DNA of 64,000 nucleotides from Bowmanella sp. JS7-9. Its GTDB lineage: Bacteria; Pseudomonadota; Gammaproteobacteria; Enterobacterales; Alteromonadaceae. The notes under the pieces were generated by a model. It was not told where the DNA came from. It made no database searches and saw only the letters and a program-made list of their open reading frames with translations. Positions within the stretch are counted from its first letter, which is position 1. Every line of letters begins with the position of its first letter. The stretch is taken from NCBI RefSeq assembly GCF_004329715.1, contig NZ_JXSY01000013.1, forward strand, positions 62,001 to 126,000, read 5' to 3'. The position numbers and the translations under genes were made by a program. Shown piece by piece: positions 16,183 to 25,376 of the stretch.

Positions 16183-18807
16183 TTAGAAGGTATAAATACC
16201 GCGTACGTAGTAGAAGCCACCGTTGATACCAATTGGTGAAGTAACCGGGTACTTAGCACCGGCCACTTCGGTATCCCACAGGGTGTTCTCATCTGGCGTA
16301 TTATCCAACAGGTTCTTCGCACCAACGACCACACTCATGTTGTCACTGAAGTTGTATGCGACTTCTGCATCGACAGTCACTTCAGAACCAACTTGTGGAA
16401 TTGGCAGACCGGAATCCAGGTGATCCTCGAAGATAGAACCGAAATAGCTCATGCGAGCCAGCACGCGCCAATCACCATTGGTATGGTTAGCGGTAATGCT
16501 ATAACGCACTGGTGGCAGGTTATCTTCAATCATGTGAATTCGGTCAGCAGAGATGTTAGACACCATGTCACCGTTAACTTCGAACATTTTTACATCTGTG
16601 ACTTCTGTCTTGGTCCAGTTATATGCAAGCTGGAACATCGTTTCACCACCGAGCATATCCATGCTGTAGTTCGCCACTACGTCAACACCTTTGGTGTTAG
16701 TGGAGAAGTCATTGGTGAAGAAACTGACTTCAGAGAAGCTGGATGCATCTGTCACACCCTGAGCCAATAACGCATCGATGTCCGCTTGGGTCAGAGAAAT
16801 ACCAGATGTGGTACTAATACGATCATCAACATCAATATCGAAATAGTCGACAGTCACAAACAAGCCGTTTTCGAATTCAGCAACAAAACCAAAACTCATG
16901 CTGGTTGATTCTTCTGGTTGCAGCGGTGTCGCACCTTTCTGGATTGAAATCGGATCGGTAGGCGGTAACGTCGCACGGTCAATCAAACCACTTGGCGAAA
17001 ACGCCGTGGTCACGTTACGCACAGTACTCTGACCAATGGTCGGCGCTTTGAAGCCTGTCGCATAAGCACCACGCAACGCTAACGTGTCCGAAACCTGGTA
17101 GCGAGCAGAAAACTTACCTTTGGTGGTATTACCGAAATCGGAGAAATCCTCATAACGGATAGCCGCGCCAAACAACAAATCGTCAGTCGCTGCCCATTCT
17201 GTATCGAGATAGAACGCTTTACTGTTACGGCTATCTTTACCCTGGAATTTAGCAGACAAGCCAGGGAAACCATTGGAACCGATACCGAATCCCTGCGAAG
17301 CGAGTGGACCAACTTCATAAGATTTGGCGTCACCTGCGATAGCTTCAAAGCTTTCGTAACGGACTTCCATACCGGCTGCCACGTTCACGTTTGACGCCTC
17401 AAAGAATTTTGAGAAATCCAGGTTAAAACTCTTTTCTTCCTGAATATATTTTCCAGGTTTGAATTCATTCGGAGAGTCTGGGCCCAATGATGGGTTAATG
17501 GTATTGCGAATAAAGTAATCAACGGTATTTGAGCCCATTGACATACTCACATCGTAGTTCCATTCATTATCCAACTCACCGCGTGTCCCCATTACGATCG
17601 AGTGATCAACGATGGTGCCACCAAATTTAGGGGTAAAACCACCAGGGAACATTTCATTGAATGACCAGCAATCAGGGTTATTCGCTACTTCGGCCTGATA
17701 TCGAGGATTCAATAATACATTGTCGCCGGTACGAATATCGGTAGGACAATTGCCAGACATATCGCCGGTTAAGTCGCCAACCAGCAGTAACTGGTAACCC
17801 TCATCCTCATCAATATTGCCATCACCGTCGATATCTGCGGCTTCGATGCCACCATTGTACACACCGCCCCGAGTGTGCGGATTACGGTAATAGAAACCAC
17901 CTTCAACTTCACGCTCAGCCCAGTTAACAAACATGTAGGCTTCTTTATCATCACCTAAGTCCAGACCAAAATTACCGAAGAATTTAAAGTCATATTTGAA
18001 CTCAGGGTTACCCCATACCTGTGCCGGATCAGCTACAAACACATTGCCACCTGCCACTAGTCCTGCGGCATCGTCACGCTGAACACTGCGACTGGTTGGC
18101 TCTGCTTCTTTATATTCCATCGACAAATTAGCAAAACCAGACTTAGTCAGCGGTAAACCAACATTGCCGGAGAACTGCCAGGTGTCACCATCACCTTCAT
18201 AATATGAGCCGTAACGCGCTTCAAATGTGCCGCCGGTATCACTGTCGTCCAGTACAAAGTTAACCACACCGGCAATGGCATCTGAGCCATATTGCGCGGC
18301 TGCGCCGTCACGCAGCACTTCGACTTGTTTCAGCGCAACAGCAGGAATAACAGAGATGTCCGGGCCTTGAGCACCATCAGACAAACCACCACCCAAGAAA
18401 GTAATTACCGCGCTGCGATGACGACGCTTACCATTGACTAATATCAGGGTGTGGTCAGAAGCTAAGCCCCGCAAGTTGGCCGGGCGCACTAACGTAGAAG
18501 CGTCGTTGATCGGTTGTTCATTAACGTTCAGTGAAGGCACTACTGTTTGCAACATGGAAATCATGTCGGTAGAGCCCTGATTCTCAAACTCATCCCCACC
18601 GATGATATCGACTGGTACTGGCGAGTCACCGATTGAACGCGGTGCGGCACGGGTACCAACAACCGCAATTTTCTCTAAACTTTTATCTTGTTGCTGCGCA
18701 GCCGCATCATCTTGTGCGATGGCAACATTTGACAGTGCCAGCGAAGCTGCACCACCACATAGAATCGCTCCAATAGTCTGCGCCAGGTAGGATCTGGAAT
18801 TCTTCAT
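16183..18807 (-). CDS. TonB-dependent outer-membrane receptor
   Basis: An 874-residue receptor with a signal peptide ending near AIAQ (about residue 31), a plug domain (IAVVGTRAAPRSIGDSPVPV, LRGLASDHTLILVNGKRRH, VEVLRDGAAAQYGSDAIAG) and a large barrel ending in GGFYYVRGIYTF. An extracellular-loop region carries DIDGDGNIDEDEG near residue 330, which reads as an EF-hand-like calcium loop. The ATG at 18807 has GGAG 6 nt upstream; the next upstream start codon is TTG. The substrate is unknown: no transport or degradation genes stand beside it, so it cannot be assigned to iron, sugar or peptide uptake. Confidence 0.9.
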   Translation of the reverse strand: MKNSRSYLAQTIGAILCGGAASLALSNVAIAQDDAAAQQQDKSLEKIAVVGTRAAPRSIGDSPVPVDIIGGDEFENQGSTDMISMLQTVVPSLNVNEQPINDASTLVRPANLRGLASDHTLILVNGKRRHRSAVITFLGGGLSDGAQGPDISVIPAVALKQVEVLRDGAAAQYGSDAIAGVVNFVLDDSDTGGTFEARYGSYYEGDGDTWQFSGNVGLPLTKSGFANLSMEYKEAEPTSRSVQRDDAAGLVAGGNVFVADPAQVWGNPEFKYDFKFFGNFGLDLGDDKEAYMFVNWAEREVEGGFYYRNPHTRGGVYNGGIEAADIDGDGNIDEDEGYQLLLVGDLTGDMSGNCPTDIRTGDNVLLNPRYQAEVANNPDCWSFNEMFPGGFTPKFGGTIVDHSIVMGTRGELDNEWNYDVSMSMGSNTVDYFIRNTINPSLGPDSPNEFKPGKYIQEEKSFNLDFSKFFEASNVNVAAGMEVRYESFEAIAGDAKSYEVGPLASQGFGIGSNGFPGLSAKFQGKDSRNSKAFYLDTEWAATDDLLFGAAIRYEDFSDFGNTTKGKFSARYQVSDTLALRGAYATGFKAPTIGQSTVRNVTTAFSPSGLIDRATLPPTDPISIQKGATPLQPEESTSMSFGFVAEFENGLFVTVDYFDIDVDDRISTTSGISLTQADIDALLAQGVTDASSFSEVSFFTNDFSTNTKGVDVVANYSMDMLGGETMFQLAYNWTKTEVTDVKMFEVNGDMVSNISADRIHMIEDNLPPVRYSITANHTNGDWRVLARMSYFGSIFEDHLDSGLPIPQVGSEVTVDAEVAYNFSDNMSVVVGAKNLLDNTPDENTLWDTEVAGAKYPVTSPIGINGGFYYVRGIYTF

Positions 18808-19212
18808 GCATTTCTCCAAGTTGTTGTTTATTTATACTTATTCACCAACCATCAATACTTTTTTACGTTCGCTGTAATTAGGATGCTTTTATTGTTTTTC
18901 GCCATTCAAGAGAATATTTCACCCCTTAAAAAGCTCACCTCTGGTTAGCTAGTCCAATTTATAGCGCTCAAGTCGTTGTATTGCAAAGTATTTGTCATGC
19001 ACAAAAAGCAGCCGATTGACTCATTTTTCAACCAGCCGCCATCCTCGAATCGCAACGAAACAGGAGTGGTAACAGCCTTGGAAACTCGATCAGTTTGGAG
19101 AGAAGAAATAATCTGTTACCATTTCGGAATTATTGGAGCGCGACCCGGAGCATTAAGAAATATTTAATAATCCGCCGTTACACTCGCTACTTTTTTATGT
19201 TCAGGGTAATAA
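18808..19212. other. divergent intergenic region without a recognised element
   Basis: About 400 bp between the start of the TonB receptor gene (minus) and the glycosyltransferase gene (plus). It must hold both promoters. I see no terminator, no clear operator and no credible gene: a 63-codon frame at 18976 has no ribosome site or family features. Confidence 0.5.
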
Positions 19213-19935
19213 ATGAAAGCAGTTTCCGTGGTGATCCCCGCCAAAAATGAACAAGACAACATCCGTCCATTAGTCACCGAAATCGTGACGGCGCTGACGC
19301 CGGTACAGGAAAACTTCGAGATCATCTATATCGATGATGGCAGCGATGACAATACCCTTAATGTACTGAAAGAATTGCAAACGGAAATGGGCGCACAACT
19401 ACAAATCGTGCGGCATAAAAACAGTTGTGGGCAGAGCACGGCGGTACGTTCCGGGGTTAAAGCGGCCAATTATCCGTGGATTGTCACCCTGGATGCAGAT
19501 GGTCAGAATGACCCGGCTGATATCCCGGCAATGTTAGTTAAAGCTGCACAGTGCCAGGCACAACACTTCGCCGTATGTGGTTACCGTAAAAATCGTAAAG
19601 ATACCGCCTGGAAACGATTTCAAAGCCGTTTTGCCAATAAAATCCGCTCAGCCATGTTAGGTGATGGCACGCCCGACACAGGCTGTGGACTAAAAATATT
19701 TCCTCGTGAAACGTTTTTAGAACTGCCCTACTTCAGCCATATGCACCGCTTTATCCCGGCATTGGTAAGACGTGCAGGTGGTGAAATCATCATCAGTGTG
19801 GTGCACCATCGCGACCGCATGGCCGGCGTCTCTAAATACAATATGCTCAATCGTGCCTGGGTCGGTCTGGTGGATATTTTCGGCGTGATGTGGTTACAAA
19901 AACGCAGCCGTATTGCCGAGTACATCGAGCCATGA
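19213..19935 (+). CDS. family 2 glycosyltransferase (polyprenyl-phosphate type)
   Basis: A 240-residue GT2 enzyme of the dolichol/undecaprenyl-phosphate sugar transferase type. The nucleotide-sugar fold starts with VSVVIPAKNEQDN and IIYIDDGSDDNT, and the catalytic region has TLDADGQNDPADIP with a DxD-like motif. There are no membrane helices at the C-terminus, unlike GtrB or ArnC. Its stop overlaps the next start as ATGA, and that gene overlaps the third one the same way. I infer that it loads a sugar onto undecaprenyl phosphate for the ArnT-like enzyme at 20630. Confidence 0.88.
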   Translation: MKAVSVVIPAKNEQDNIRPLVTEIVTALTPVQENFEIIYIDDGSDDNTLNVLKELQTEMGAQLQIVRHKNSCGQSTAVRSGVKAANYPWIVTLDADGQNDPADIPAMLVKAAQCQAQHFAVCGYRKNRKDTAWKRFQSRFANKIRSAMLGDGTPDTGCGLKIFPRETFLELPYFSHMHRFIPALVRRAGGEIIISVVHHRDRMAGVSKYNMLNRAWVGLVDIFGVMWLQKRSRIAEYIEP

Positions 19936-20633
19936 CACAAAACTCGGTGCAACTGCGCCAAATTTTAAAAGGGGTAGGATTAATTCTTACCCTTTCCGTT
20001 GTCGCCATATTCTTGTCCAGCGTTGATTGGGGCGGTCGTTTCGGGGTTGAGTGGCTTAAATCTCATGTAGAGCAAAATACGTATACCGGAATGCTGCAAT
20101 TCGTATTGTTATGTGCCGGTCTTAGTGCCGTGGGTATGCCCAGGCAACTATTGGCATTTGCCGGTGGATTCCTGTTCGCAACCTGGATGGGCACGTTACT
20201 TAGTACCTTGGGCGTTACCCTTGGCGCGGCTTGCTCTTATGCAGTTGCCAGACTGATATTGTCCCGCACCATCGCTGCCCGGTATTTCGGGAAACAACGC
20301 AGTATTGGACGTTTTTTGCAGCAACAGACGTTTCGCAAAACCCTGACAATTCGACTATTGCCTGTCGGTAATAACCTGCTGACGAATTTAATTGCTGGCA
20401 CCAGTCACACACCCGCGCGACGTTTTCTGGGTGGTTCCTTCGTTGGTTACTTGCCACAAATGCTGATTTTCGCGCTGGCTGGCTCAGGCACCTCAGTAGG
20501 CTCTTCGGCCAAACTTTTCCTCGGTGTTGCCCTGTTTATCATTGCAACGTTACTCAGCTGGCACCTGTACAATAAAACACGCAAGCAAGTACCGCTTGAT
20601 TGGCAGGAAGAATCGGAAGTTTCCCAATCATGA
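19932..20633 (+). CDS. VTT/TVP38-type membrane protein (DedA-like)
   Basis: A 233-residue polytopic protein of the TVP38/TMEM64 (VTT domain) group. The central motif region (FAGGFLFATWMGTLLSTLGVTLGAACSYAVAR and, later, LLPVGNNLLTNLIAGTS) fits the family, in which re-entrant loops are thought to move lipids across membranes. The ATG at 19932 overlaps the upstream stop by 4 bp; earlier starts lie inside the glycosyltransferase gene. In this operon it may flip or position the lipid-linked sugar, but that role is inferred. Confidence 0.8.
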   Translation: MTQNSVQLRQILKGVGLILTLSVVAIFLSSVDWGGRFGVEWLKSHVEQNTYTGMLQFVLLCAGLSAVGMPRQLLAFAGGFLFATWMGTLLSTLGVTLGAACSYAVARLILSRTIAARYFGKQRSIGRFLQQQTFRKTLTIRLLPVGNNLLTNLIAGTSHTPARRFLGGSFVGYLPQMLIFALAGSGTSVGSSAKLFLGVALFIIATLLSWHLYNKTRKQVPLDWQEESEVSQS

Positions 20634-22342
20634 GTCCATCCCAACACGTATCTGCCGACACACTGCGCAAACTAGGCTGGTTATTGGTGGCAGTTGCCAT
20701 CGTAGTCATCTTCGCCGGGATGGGGATGCGCGCGCCCTGGCCGGCTGACGAGCCCCGTTTTGCCCAAATTGCAAAAGAGATGGTCGAAACGGGCCAGTGG
20801 TTTTTCCCAGCCCGCGGTGGCGAGTTATACCCGGATAAGCCGCCCGTGTTCATGTGGACAATTGCACTGTTTTACAAACTGACAGGCAATCTGTCGCTGG
20901 CCTTTTTATTGCCCTCGGCCTTGTGCGCATTGTTAACGATATTCCTGGTATATGACCTGGGCAAACGTCTTTGGTCAGCGCAAACCGGGTTGATTGCCGC
21001 GGCATTATTACTGCTGACACTGCAATTCACCTTACAAAGCAAAACTGCGCAAATCGATGCCATGGTGTGTTGTTGGATCACGCTCGGTTGTTATGGCCTG
21101 ATGCGCCATTTCTGTGACGGGCCAAACTGGCGTTGGTATTTTATTGCCTGGTTTTTTATGGGGCTGGGCGTGATTACCAAAGGCGTCGGTTTCTTACCGT
21201 TACTTATGCTGATCCCTTTTTTCGCTATGCGCAAATGGCGTCCGCAGCCTCGGGAAATCACCGGCAAACCTAACTGGTGGCTCGGTCCGTTATTTTTCCT
21301 GCTGGCTATTGGATTATGGGTTGTGCCGATGCTGCTGTTGGTTGAGCAGGCTAATAATCCGGCATTCGATGCCTACCGCGACAATATTTTGCTTAAACAA
21401 ACTGCCAAGCGCTATGCAGACTCCTGGCACCATATTAAGCCTTTTTGGTATTACCTGGTCGAAGTTATTCCTGTCTTCTGGCTGCCGCTCAGCATGATGA
21501 TACCCTGGTTAATTAAACCCTGGTGGCAAGCCATTAAGCAAGGTGACCGCCGCATTGCCGTTCCCCTGATATGGGTTATGCTGGTGATCCTGTTTTTCAG
21601 CCTGAGCCCAGGGAAACGTGGCGTTTATATGTTACCGGCGGTGCCCATGCTGGCGCTGATTTGCGCACCATATTTGCAACAACTACTCAGTCGGGCATGG
21701 CCTAAACGCATTCTGTGGAGCATAGTGCTGTTGATTGCTGCCCTGCTCACATTAGCCGGCGTCTTAGGTTTGCTGGATCTGCATCTGATGGCGAAATTGA
21801 ACGACCAGTACCCTGTCAGACCTTGGTGGATGCTGGTGACACTGGGTACTATTGGACTGATAATTTCTGTGGCCACCTACCGTAAACCGGCAAATAGCTG
21901 GCTGTTGTTCGCGCCTGCGCTGTGGCTCATATACAGCTTGTGGGGTTATGCCGTTTTACAACCGGTCAGAACCCCGGTGAATGTCCTGCAGAATTTAGCA
22001 AAAGTGCATGATGTCAGTCGCCCAGTTGCGATGCTGGATTTCCGTGAACAGTTTTTATTGTTCAGCCGCTGGCCAACCTATCACTTTGGCTATCATGCCG
22101 ACCATAATCTGGAATACCAGCAAGCTTGGCAATGGTTGCAGCGCTATCCGGATGGTGTAGTGCTTGCCCCCGCAGACTTGCCGCTCGTTTGCTTTGATTT
22201 AAGTAATGCAACCTCGCTCGGCAATGCCCATCGCCGGGATTATTACGCGCTGACTATCAATAACGCCCTGCCCAGCTGTGCAGCCCCCACTGATTATCGC
22301 GAATATTATTATTTACCCACCGAGCAATACGGCAATTTTTAA
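20630..22342 (+). CDS. ArnT-like GT39/83-type membrane glycosyltransferase
   Basis: A 570-residue integral membrane glycosyltransferase of the ArnT/PMT group. Near the N-terminus it has the typical loop WPADEPRFAQIAKEMVETGQW with acidic catalytic-type residues, then GGELYPDKPPVFMW, and 10 to 12 hydrophobic helices. The C-terminal periplasmic part is short. Such enzymes transfer a sugar from undecaprenyl phosphate to lipid A or other envelope targets. The ATG at 20630 overlaps the upstream stop as ATGA. With the GT2 and VTT genes it forms a three-gene glycosylation unit. The donor and target are not known. Confidence 0.85.
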   Translation: MSPSQHVSADTLRKLGWLLVAVAIVVIFAGMGMRAPWPADEPRFAQIAKEMVETGQWFFPARGGELYPDKPPVFMWTIALFYKLTGNLSLAFLLPSALCALLTIFLVYDLGKRLWSAQTGLIAAALLLLTLQFTLQSKTAQIDAMVCCWITLGCYGLMRHFCDGPNWRWYFIAWFFMGLGVITKGVGFLPLLMLIPFFAMRKWRPQPREITGKPNWWLGPLFFLLAIGLWVVPMLLLVEQANNPAFDAYRDNILLKQTAKRYADSWHHIKPFWYYLVEVIPVFWLPLSMMIPWLIKPWWQAIKQGDRRIAVPLIWVMLVILFFSLSPGKRGVYMLPAVPMLALICAPYLQQLLSRAWPKRILWSIVLLIAALLTLAGVLGLLDLHLMAKLNDQYPVRPWWMLVTLGTIGLIISVATYRKPANSWLLFAPALWLIYSLWGYAVLQPVRTPVNVLQNLAKVHDVSRPVAMLDFREQFLLFSRWPTYHFGYHADHNLEYQQAWQWLQRYPDGVVLAPADLPLVCFDLSNATSLGNAHRRDYYALTINNALPSCAAPTDYREYYYLPTEQYGNF

Positions 22343-22354
22343 GAGACAATTAAG

Positions 22355-22399
22355 AAACCACTAATACACTGATTTCCATCATCAATGTATTAGTGGTTT
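22355..22399 (+). terminator. long hairpin terminator abutting the TlpA-like start codon
   Basis: Two 18-bp arms (22355-22372 and 22382-22399) pair with one G-T-type mismatch around a 9-base loop and end in TTTT. It ends the glycosylation operon. The ATG of the TlpA-like gene follows only 4 bp later, so the hairpin could also affect expression of that gene. Confidence 0.75.
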
Positions 22400-22403
22400 T
22401 GTA

Positions 22404-22886
22404 ATGAGAATACTTGCCAGCCTGTTTGCCCTGTTTAGCCTATGTGCCAGTGCCGTCACTGCGCCAAATTTTGTGTTAGCCCACCCTCAACTGCCGGGCA
22501 GCTTGCAGGACTTGCAGGGTAAAGTCGTTTATTTGGATTTCTGGGCGTCCTGGTGTAAGCCCTGCGTGAACTCTTTTCCATTTATGAACCAGCTGCAGCA
22601 AGACTACGCAGCAAAAGGTCTGGTTATCGTTGCCGTGAATGTGGATGCCAATCAGGCGGACGCAAACCAGTTTCTTAAGCAATTGCCCGCCACCTTCCCC
22701 GTGGTGTTTGACCCACAGGGTGAGATTGCCGGCAAGTACCAGTTACCCGGTATGCCTACCAGTTACCTGATTGATACCCAGGGCAATATCCGTTTCGCTC
22801 ACAAAGGCTTTTTGCAAAGCAAACAAGCGGACTATCGCCGTGAAATTGAAACCCTGTTAGCCGAGGAGTCGTCTGATGCGCAGTAA
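22404..22886 (+). CDS. TlpA-like periplasmic thiol-disulfide protein
   Basis: A 160-residue thioredoxin-fold protein with a signal peptide (to about residue 20) and the redox site WCKPC (C51/C54), followed by the cis-proline motif GMPTSYLI. It is the first gene of a four-gene operon with DUF4266, DUF3570 and ApbE, and overlaps the DUF4266 gene by 11 bp. It may reduce or load the cysteines at the C-terminus of the DUF4266 lipoprotein; this is inferred from co-occurrence. No usual ribosome site precedes the ATG, because a terminator hairpin fills that space. Confidence 0.85.
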   Translation: MRILASLFALFSLCASAVTAPNFVLAHPQLPGSLQDLQGKVVYLDFWASWCKPCVNSFPFMNQLQQDYAAKGLVIVAVNVDANQADANQFLKQLPATFPVVFDPQGEIAGKYQLPGMPTSYLIDTQGNIRFAHKGFLQSKQADYRREIETLLAEESSDAQ

Positions 22887-23100
22887 ACTTCAAAAACTCG
22901 CCCTTGCTCTTTTAATTGCCCAACTCGGTGGTTGTGCCTCATTAGGCGTTCAACCTTGGGAGCGTGACTTGTTAGCCAAAGATGAAATGGCGCTGGATGC
23001 CGAAGGCGTCGACATTGGTCTGGATGATCACATTTACTTCAGTAAAGAAGCGACCAGTGGTGGACGTTCGTTTGCCGGTGGAGGTTGCGGATGCAATTAA
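22876..23100 (+). CDS. DUF4266 small lipoprotein ending in GGGCGCN
   Basis: A 74-residue predicted lipoprotein: lipobox LGGC with C20, the conserved short middle WERDLLAKDEMALDAEGVD, and a glycine- and cysteine-rich C-terminus (FAGGGCGCN). This matches the DUF4266 family, found with a TlpA-like protein, DUF3570 and ApbE. The function is unknown. The two C-terminal cysteines at the very end look like a metal, thiol or cofactor attachment point. The ribosome site of the next gene (GGAGG) is encoded inside the Gly-rich tail, so translation is coupled. Confidence 0.85.
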   Translation: MRSKLQKLALALLIAQLGGCASLGVQPWERDLLAKDEMALDAEGVDIGLDDHIYFSKEATSGGRSFAGGGCGCN

Positions 23101-24407
23101 CCAAATCATCATCCATTTCACTGGCATTAGCTGCGGCCAGTGCGCAATTGCTTAGTAATGGCGCGCACGCAGAGGAAACCAATCAGTGGCAGTTCGATAC
23201 CGCAGTGCTGTATTACGGAGAACAGGATCGTGTCACCGCCGTTGAGGGTGTTATTAATGCCAAAAAAGACTTTGGCGATAACCACATTTTTAATGGCAAA
23301 TTGGTCATCGACGGTTTAACCGGCGCGTCTGCCAATGGTGCCGTGCCGCAATCGACACCGCAAACCTTTACCCGCCCGTCTGGTAAAGGCGCGTACACTG
23401 TCGCCGCGGGTGAAGTACCGCTAGATGATACCTTCCACGATACCCGCGTTCAGGCCAGTGCCCAATGGACCCAACCGTTGTCTGATACCCTAACTGGCAG
23501 TATCGGCACCAACATTTCCGCCGAATATGACTATTTCTCTGTGTCGGTGAATGGCTCATTGGCAAAAGACTTTAATCGCAAAAACACCAATTTGTCCGCG
23601 GGGCTGTCTTTAGCTTACGACACCATCAAGCCTGAAGGCGGATTACCCGTGCCGTTTAGCAGCCAATATGTGTTTGGCGGGTTCAATGACGACGAGTTTG
23701 AGGATCAGGATGATAACGGGATTGATGATGATCGCGATGAGTACGACGCGACGCGCGCTAAAAGCAGCGACAGTAAAACGACTGTAGACCTGTTATTTGG
23801 CATCACTCAGGTCATCAATCGCCGTTTATTAGTGCAGGCCAACTATGGATATTCCCAGGTAGATGGCTATCTGACCGACCCATTTAAAATGGTGAGCGTG
23901 GTGGATAATCAGGGACTGTTGCAGCAGAACCTGTATGAAAACCGACCGGATTCGCGCACCAAACACAGCATTTTTGTGCAGGGTAAATATGCATTTGATC
24001 ATGCTGTAGCAGACGTATCGTATCGCTTTGCAACCGACGACTGGAAAATCGACTCCCATACTATCGATACGCGTCTGCGCGTAAATCTGGGGGATGGCCA
24101 CTATATCCAACCGCATCTGCGTTTCTATCAGCAATCGGCAGCAGAATTTTACCGCCCATTCCTAAATGATGGAGAGGCCTTACCGGCCTACGTCAGTGCC
24201 GATTATCGTATTGGTGAAATGGATACCTATACGGTCGGCCTCAAGTACGGCATGCCGTTAAATGGTGGTGATGAACTGGCATTCCGACTGGAGTATTACC
24301 AACAGTCTCCAAAGAACGCCGGATTCGACGCACCGGGTGACTTAGCCAATCTGGATCTGTATCCTGCTGTTAAGGCATTGATATTTCAGGTCAGCTACCA
24401 CTTCTAA
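23091..24407 (+). CDS. DUF3570 outer-membrane beta-barrel protein
   Basis: A 438-residue protein with a signal peptide ending near AHAEE and a barrel of repeated amphipathic strands that ends in ALIFQVSYHF, the usual outer-membrane terminal Phe. A loop near residues 200-215 is very acidic (DEFEDQDDNGIDDDRDEYD) and resembles calcium-binding Asp repeats. The ATG at 23091 follows GGAGG by 6 nt and overlaps the DUF4266 gene by 10 bp; its stop overlaps the apbE start as TAATG. I recognise DUF3570 from the operon order. It may provide the surface end of a redox or cofactor route. Confidence 0.82.
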   Translation: MQLTKSSSISLALAAASAQLLSNGAHAEETNQWQFDTAVLYYGEQDRVTAVEGVINAKKDFGDNHIFNGKLVIDGLTGASANGAVPQSTPQTFTRPSGKGAYTVAAGEVPLDDTFHDTRVQASAQWTQPLSDTLTGSIGTNISAEYDYFSVSVNGSLAKDFNRKNTNLSAGLSLAYDTIKPEGGLPVPFSSQYVFGGFNDDEFEDQDDNGIDDDRDEYDATRAKSSDSKTTVDLLFGITQVINRRLLVQANYGYSQVDGYLTDPFKMVSVVDNQGLLQQNLYENRPDSRTKHSIFVQGKYAFDHAVADVSYRFATDDWKIDSHTIDTRLRVNLGDGHYIQPHLRFYQQSAAEFYRPFLNDGEALPAYVSADYRIGEMDTYTVGLKYGMPLNGGDELAFRLEYYQQSPKNAGFDAPGDLANLDLYPAVKALIFQVSYHF

Positions 24408-25297
24408 TGCAACCCACAGTTCAAATCAGCAAGGAAAACGACCACATTTGTGGTCGTTTTACCGCCATGGCCAGCCCGTGTGAAATCTTGCTGGAGGTGG
24501 ACTGTGCCGATGCAGACGCCATTATTCACATGGCGGCACAGGAAACCTGGCGAATTGAGCGCAAGTTCAGTCGCTATCGCAACGATAACCTGATGCATGC
24601 GATCAACAACAGTGATGGCCGGCCGGTCCCCATAGATGCAGAAACTCATAAGCTATTGATGTTTGCTGATACCTGCTATCGCCTCAGTGACGGTCTGTTT
24701 GATGTAACCTCAGGGGTATTGCGTAAACTATGGCGTTTTGACGGTTCAAACGTTATTCCAAGCCAGGCTGAAGTAGACGCCCTGCTACCATTTATCGATT
24801 GGCAACAAATTAAATTTGATGAGGACTTTGTTGTTGTTCCTGCCGGCGTTGAGCTGGATTTTGGCGGCATCGGCAAAGAGTATGCGGTGGATAAAGTCGC
24901 ACGATTAGTTCATTCGTTGTCACCCGACCACTCGGCACTGATTAACTTTGGCGGTGACCTGCAGGTTACCCAACCACGTCAGCACGATAAAACCTGGTTC
25001 ATTGGGGTGGAAAACCCATTGGAGCCAGGACAGGCCGGCAAAGTGTTACAAATCCAGTCGGGCGGGCTTGCCACTAGCGGCGATACAAATCGTGTCATCG
25101 AACACAATGGCCAGCGTTACGGTCATATTCTCAACCCAAAAACCGGTTATCCGGTCGAGTTCGCACCCCGCTCCGTAACTGTCGCCGCGCAATTTTGCGT
25201 GCAAGCCGGCATGCTGGCCACCCTTGCCATGCTGCACGGTAAGCAGGCGGAGTCCTTTCTCAACGAGCAAAACGTTCACTACTGGTGTATTCGTTAA
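24407..25297 (+). CDS. apbE: FAD:protein FMN transferase (ApbE family), without signal peptide
   Basis: ApbE enzymes attach FMN covalently to Thr or Ser of target proteins. The 296-residue protein has the family features FTAMASPCEI near the start, LDFGGIGKEYAVDKVA, GGLATSGDTNR and YGHILNPKTGYPV. Most ApbE proteins are exported lipoproteins; this one has no signal peptide or lipobox and so appears cytoplasmic. No clear FMN-binding target domain is encoded beside it. A perfect hairpin at 24435-24460 lies inside the early coding region. Confidence 0.88.
   Translation: MQPTVQISKENDHICGRFTAMASPCEILLEVDCADADAIIHMAAQETWRIERKFSRYRNDNLMHAINNSDGRPVPIDAETHKLLMFADTCYRLSDGLFDVTSGVLRKLWRFDGSNVIPSQAEVDALLPFIDWQQIKFDEDFVVVPAGVELDFGGIGKEYAVDKVARLVHSLSPDHSALINFGGDLQVTQPRQHDKTWFIGVENPLEPGQAGKVLQIQSGGLATSGDTNRVIEHNGQRYGHILNPKTGYPVEFAPRSVTVAAQFCVQAGMLATLAMLHGKQAESFLNEQNVHYWCIR
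24435..24460 (+). promoter_or_regulatory. terminator-like perfect palindrome inside apbE
   Basis: Arms AAAACGACCACA and TGTGGTCGTTTT separated by TT form a 12-bp stem with an A run before and a T run after it. It sits 29 bp into the apbE reading frame. It resembles an attenuator that would lower transcription into apbE, although the protein frame is intact across it. Confidence 0.5.
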
Positions 25298-25376
25298 TAG
25301 ATTGTTGAATTTTTAAGTTATTGCTAAGTTTCTAGGTTTATCGTTAACACTGACATGACCAATTTGTGGAGACTCT

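Noticed and set aside
18976-19167. 63-codon frame between the TonB receptor and the GT2 gene
   Set aside because: No ribosome site, no family feature, and biased composition typical of a chance frame.
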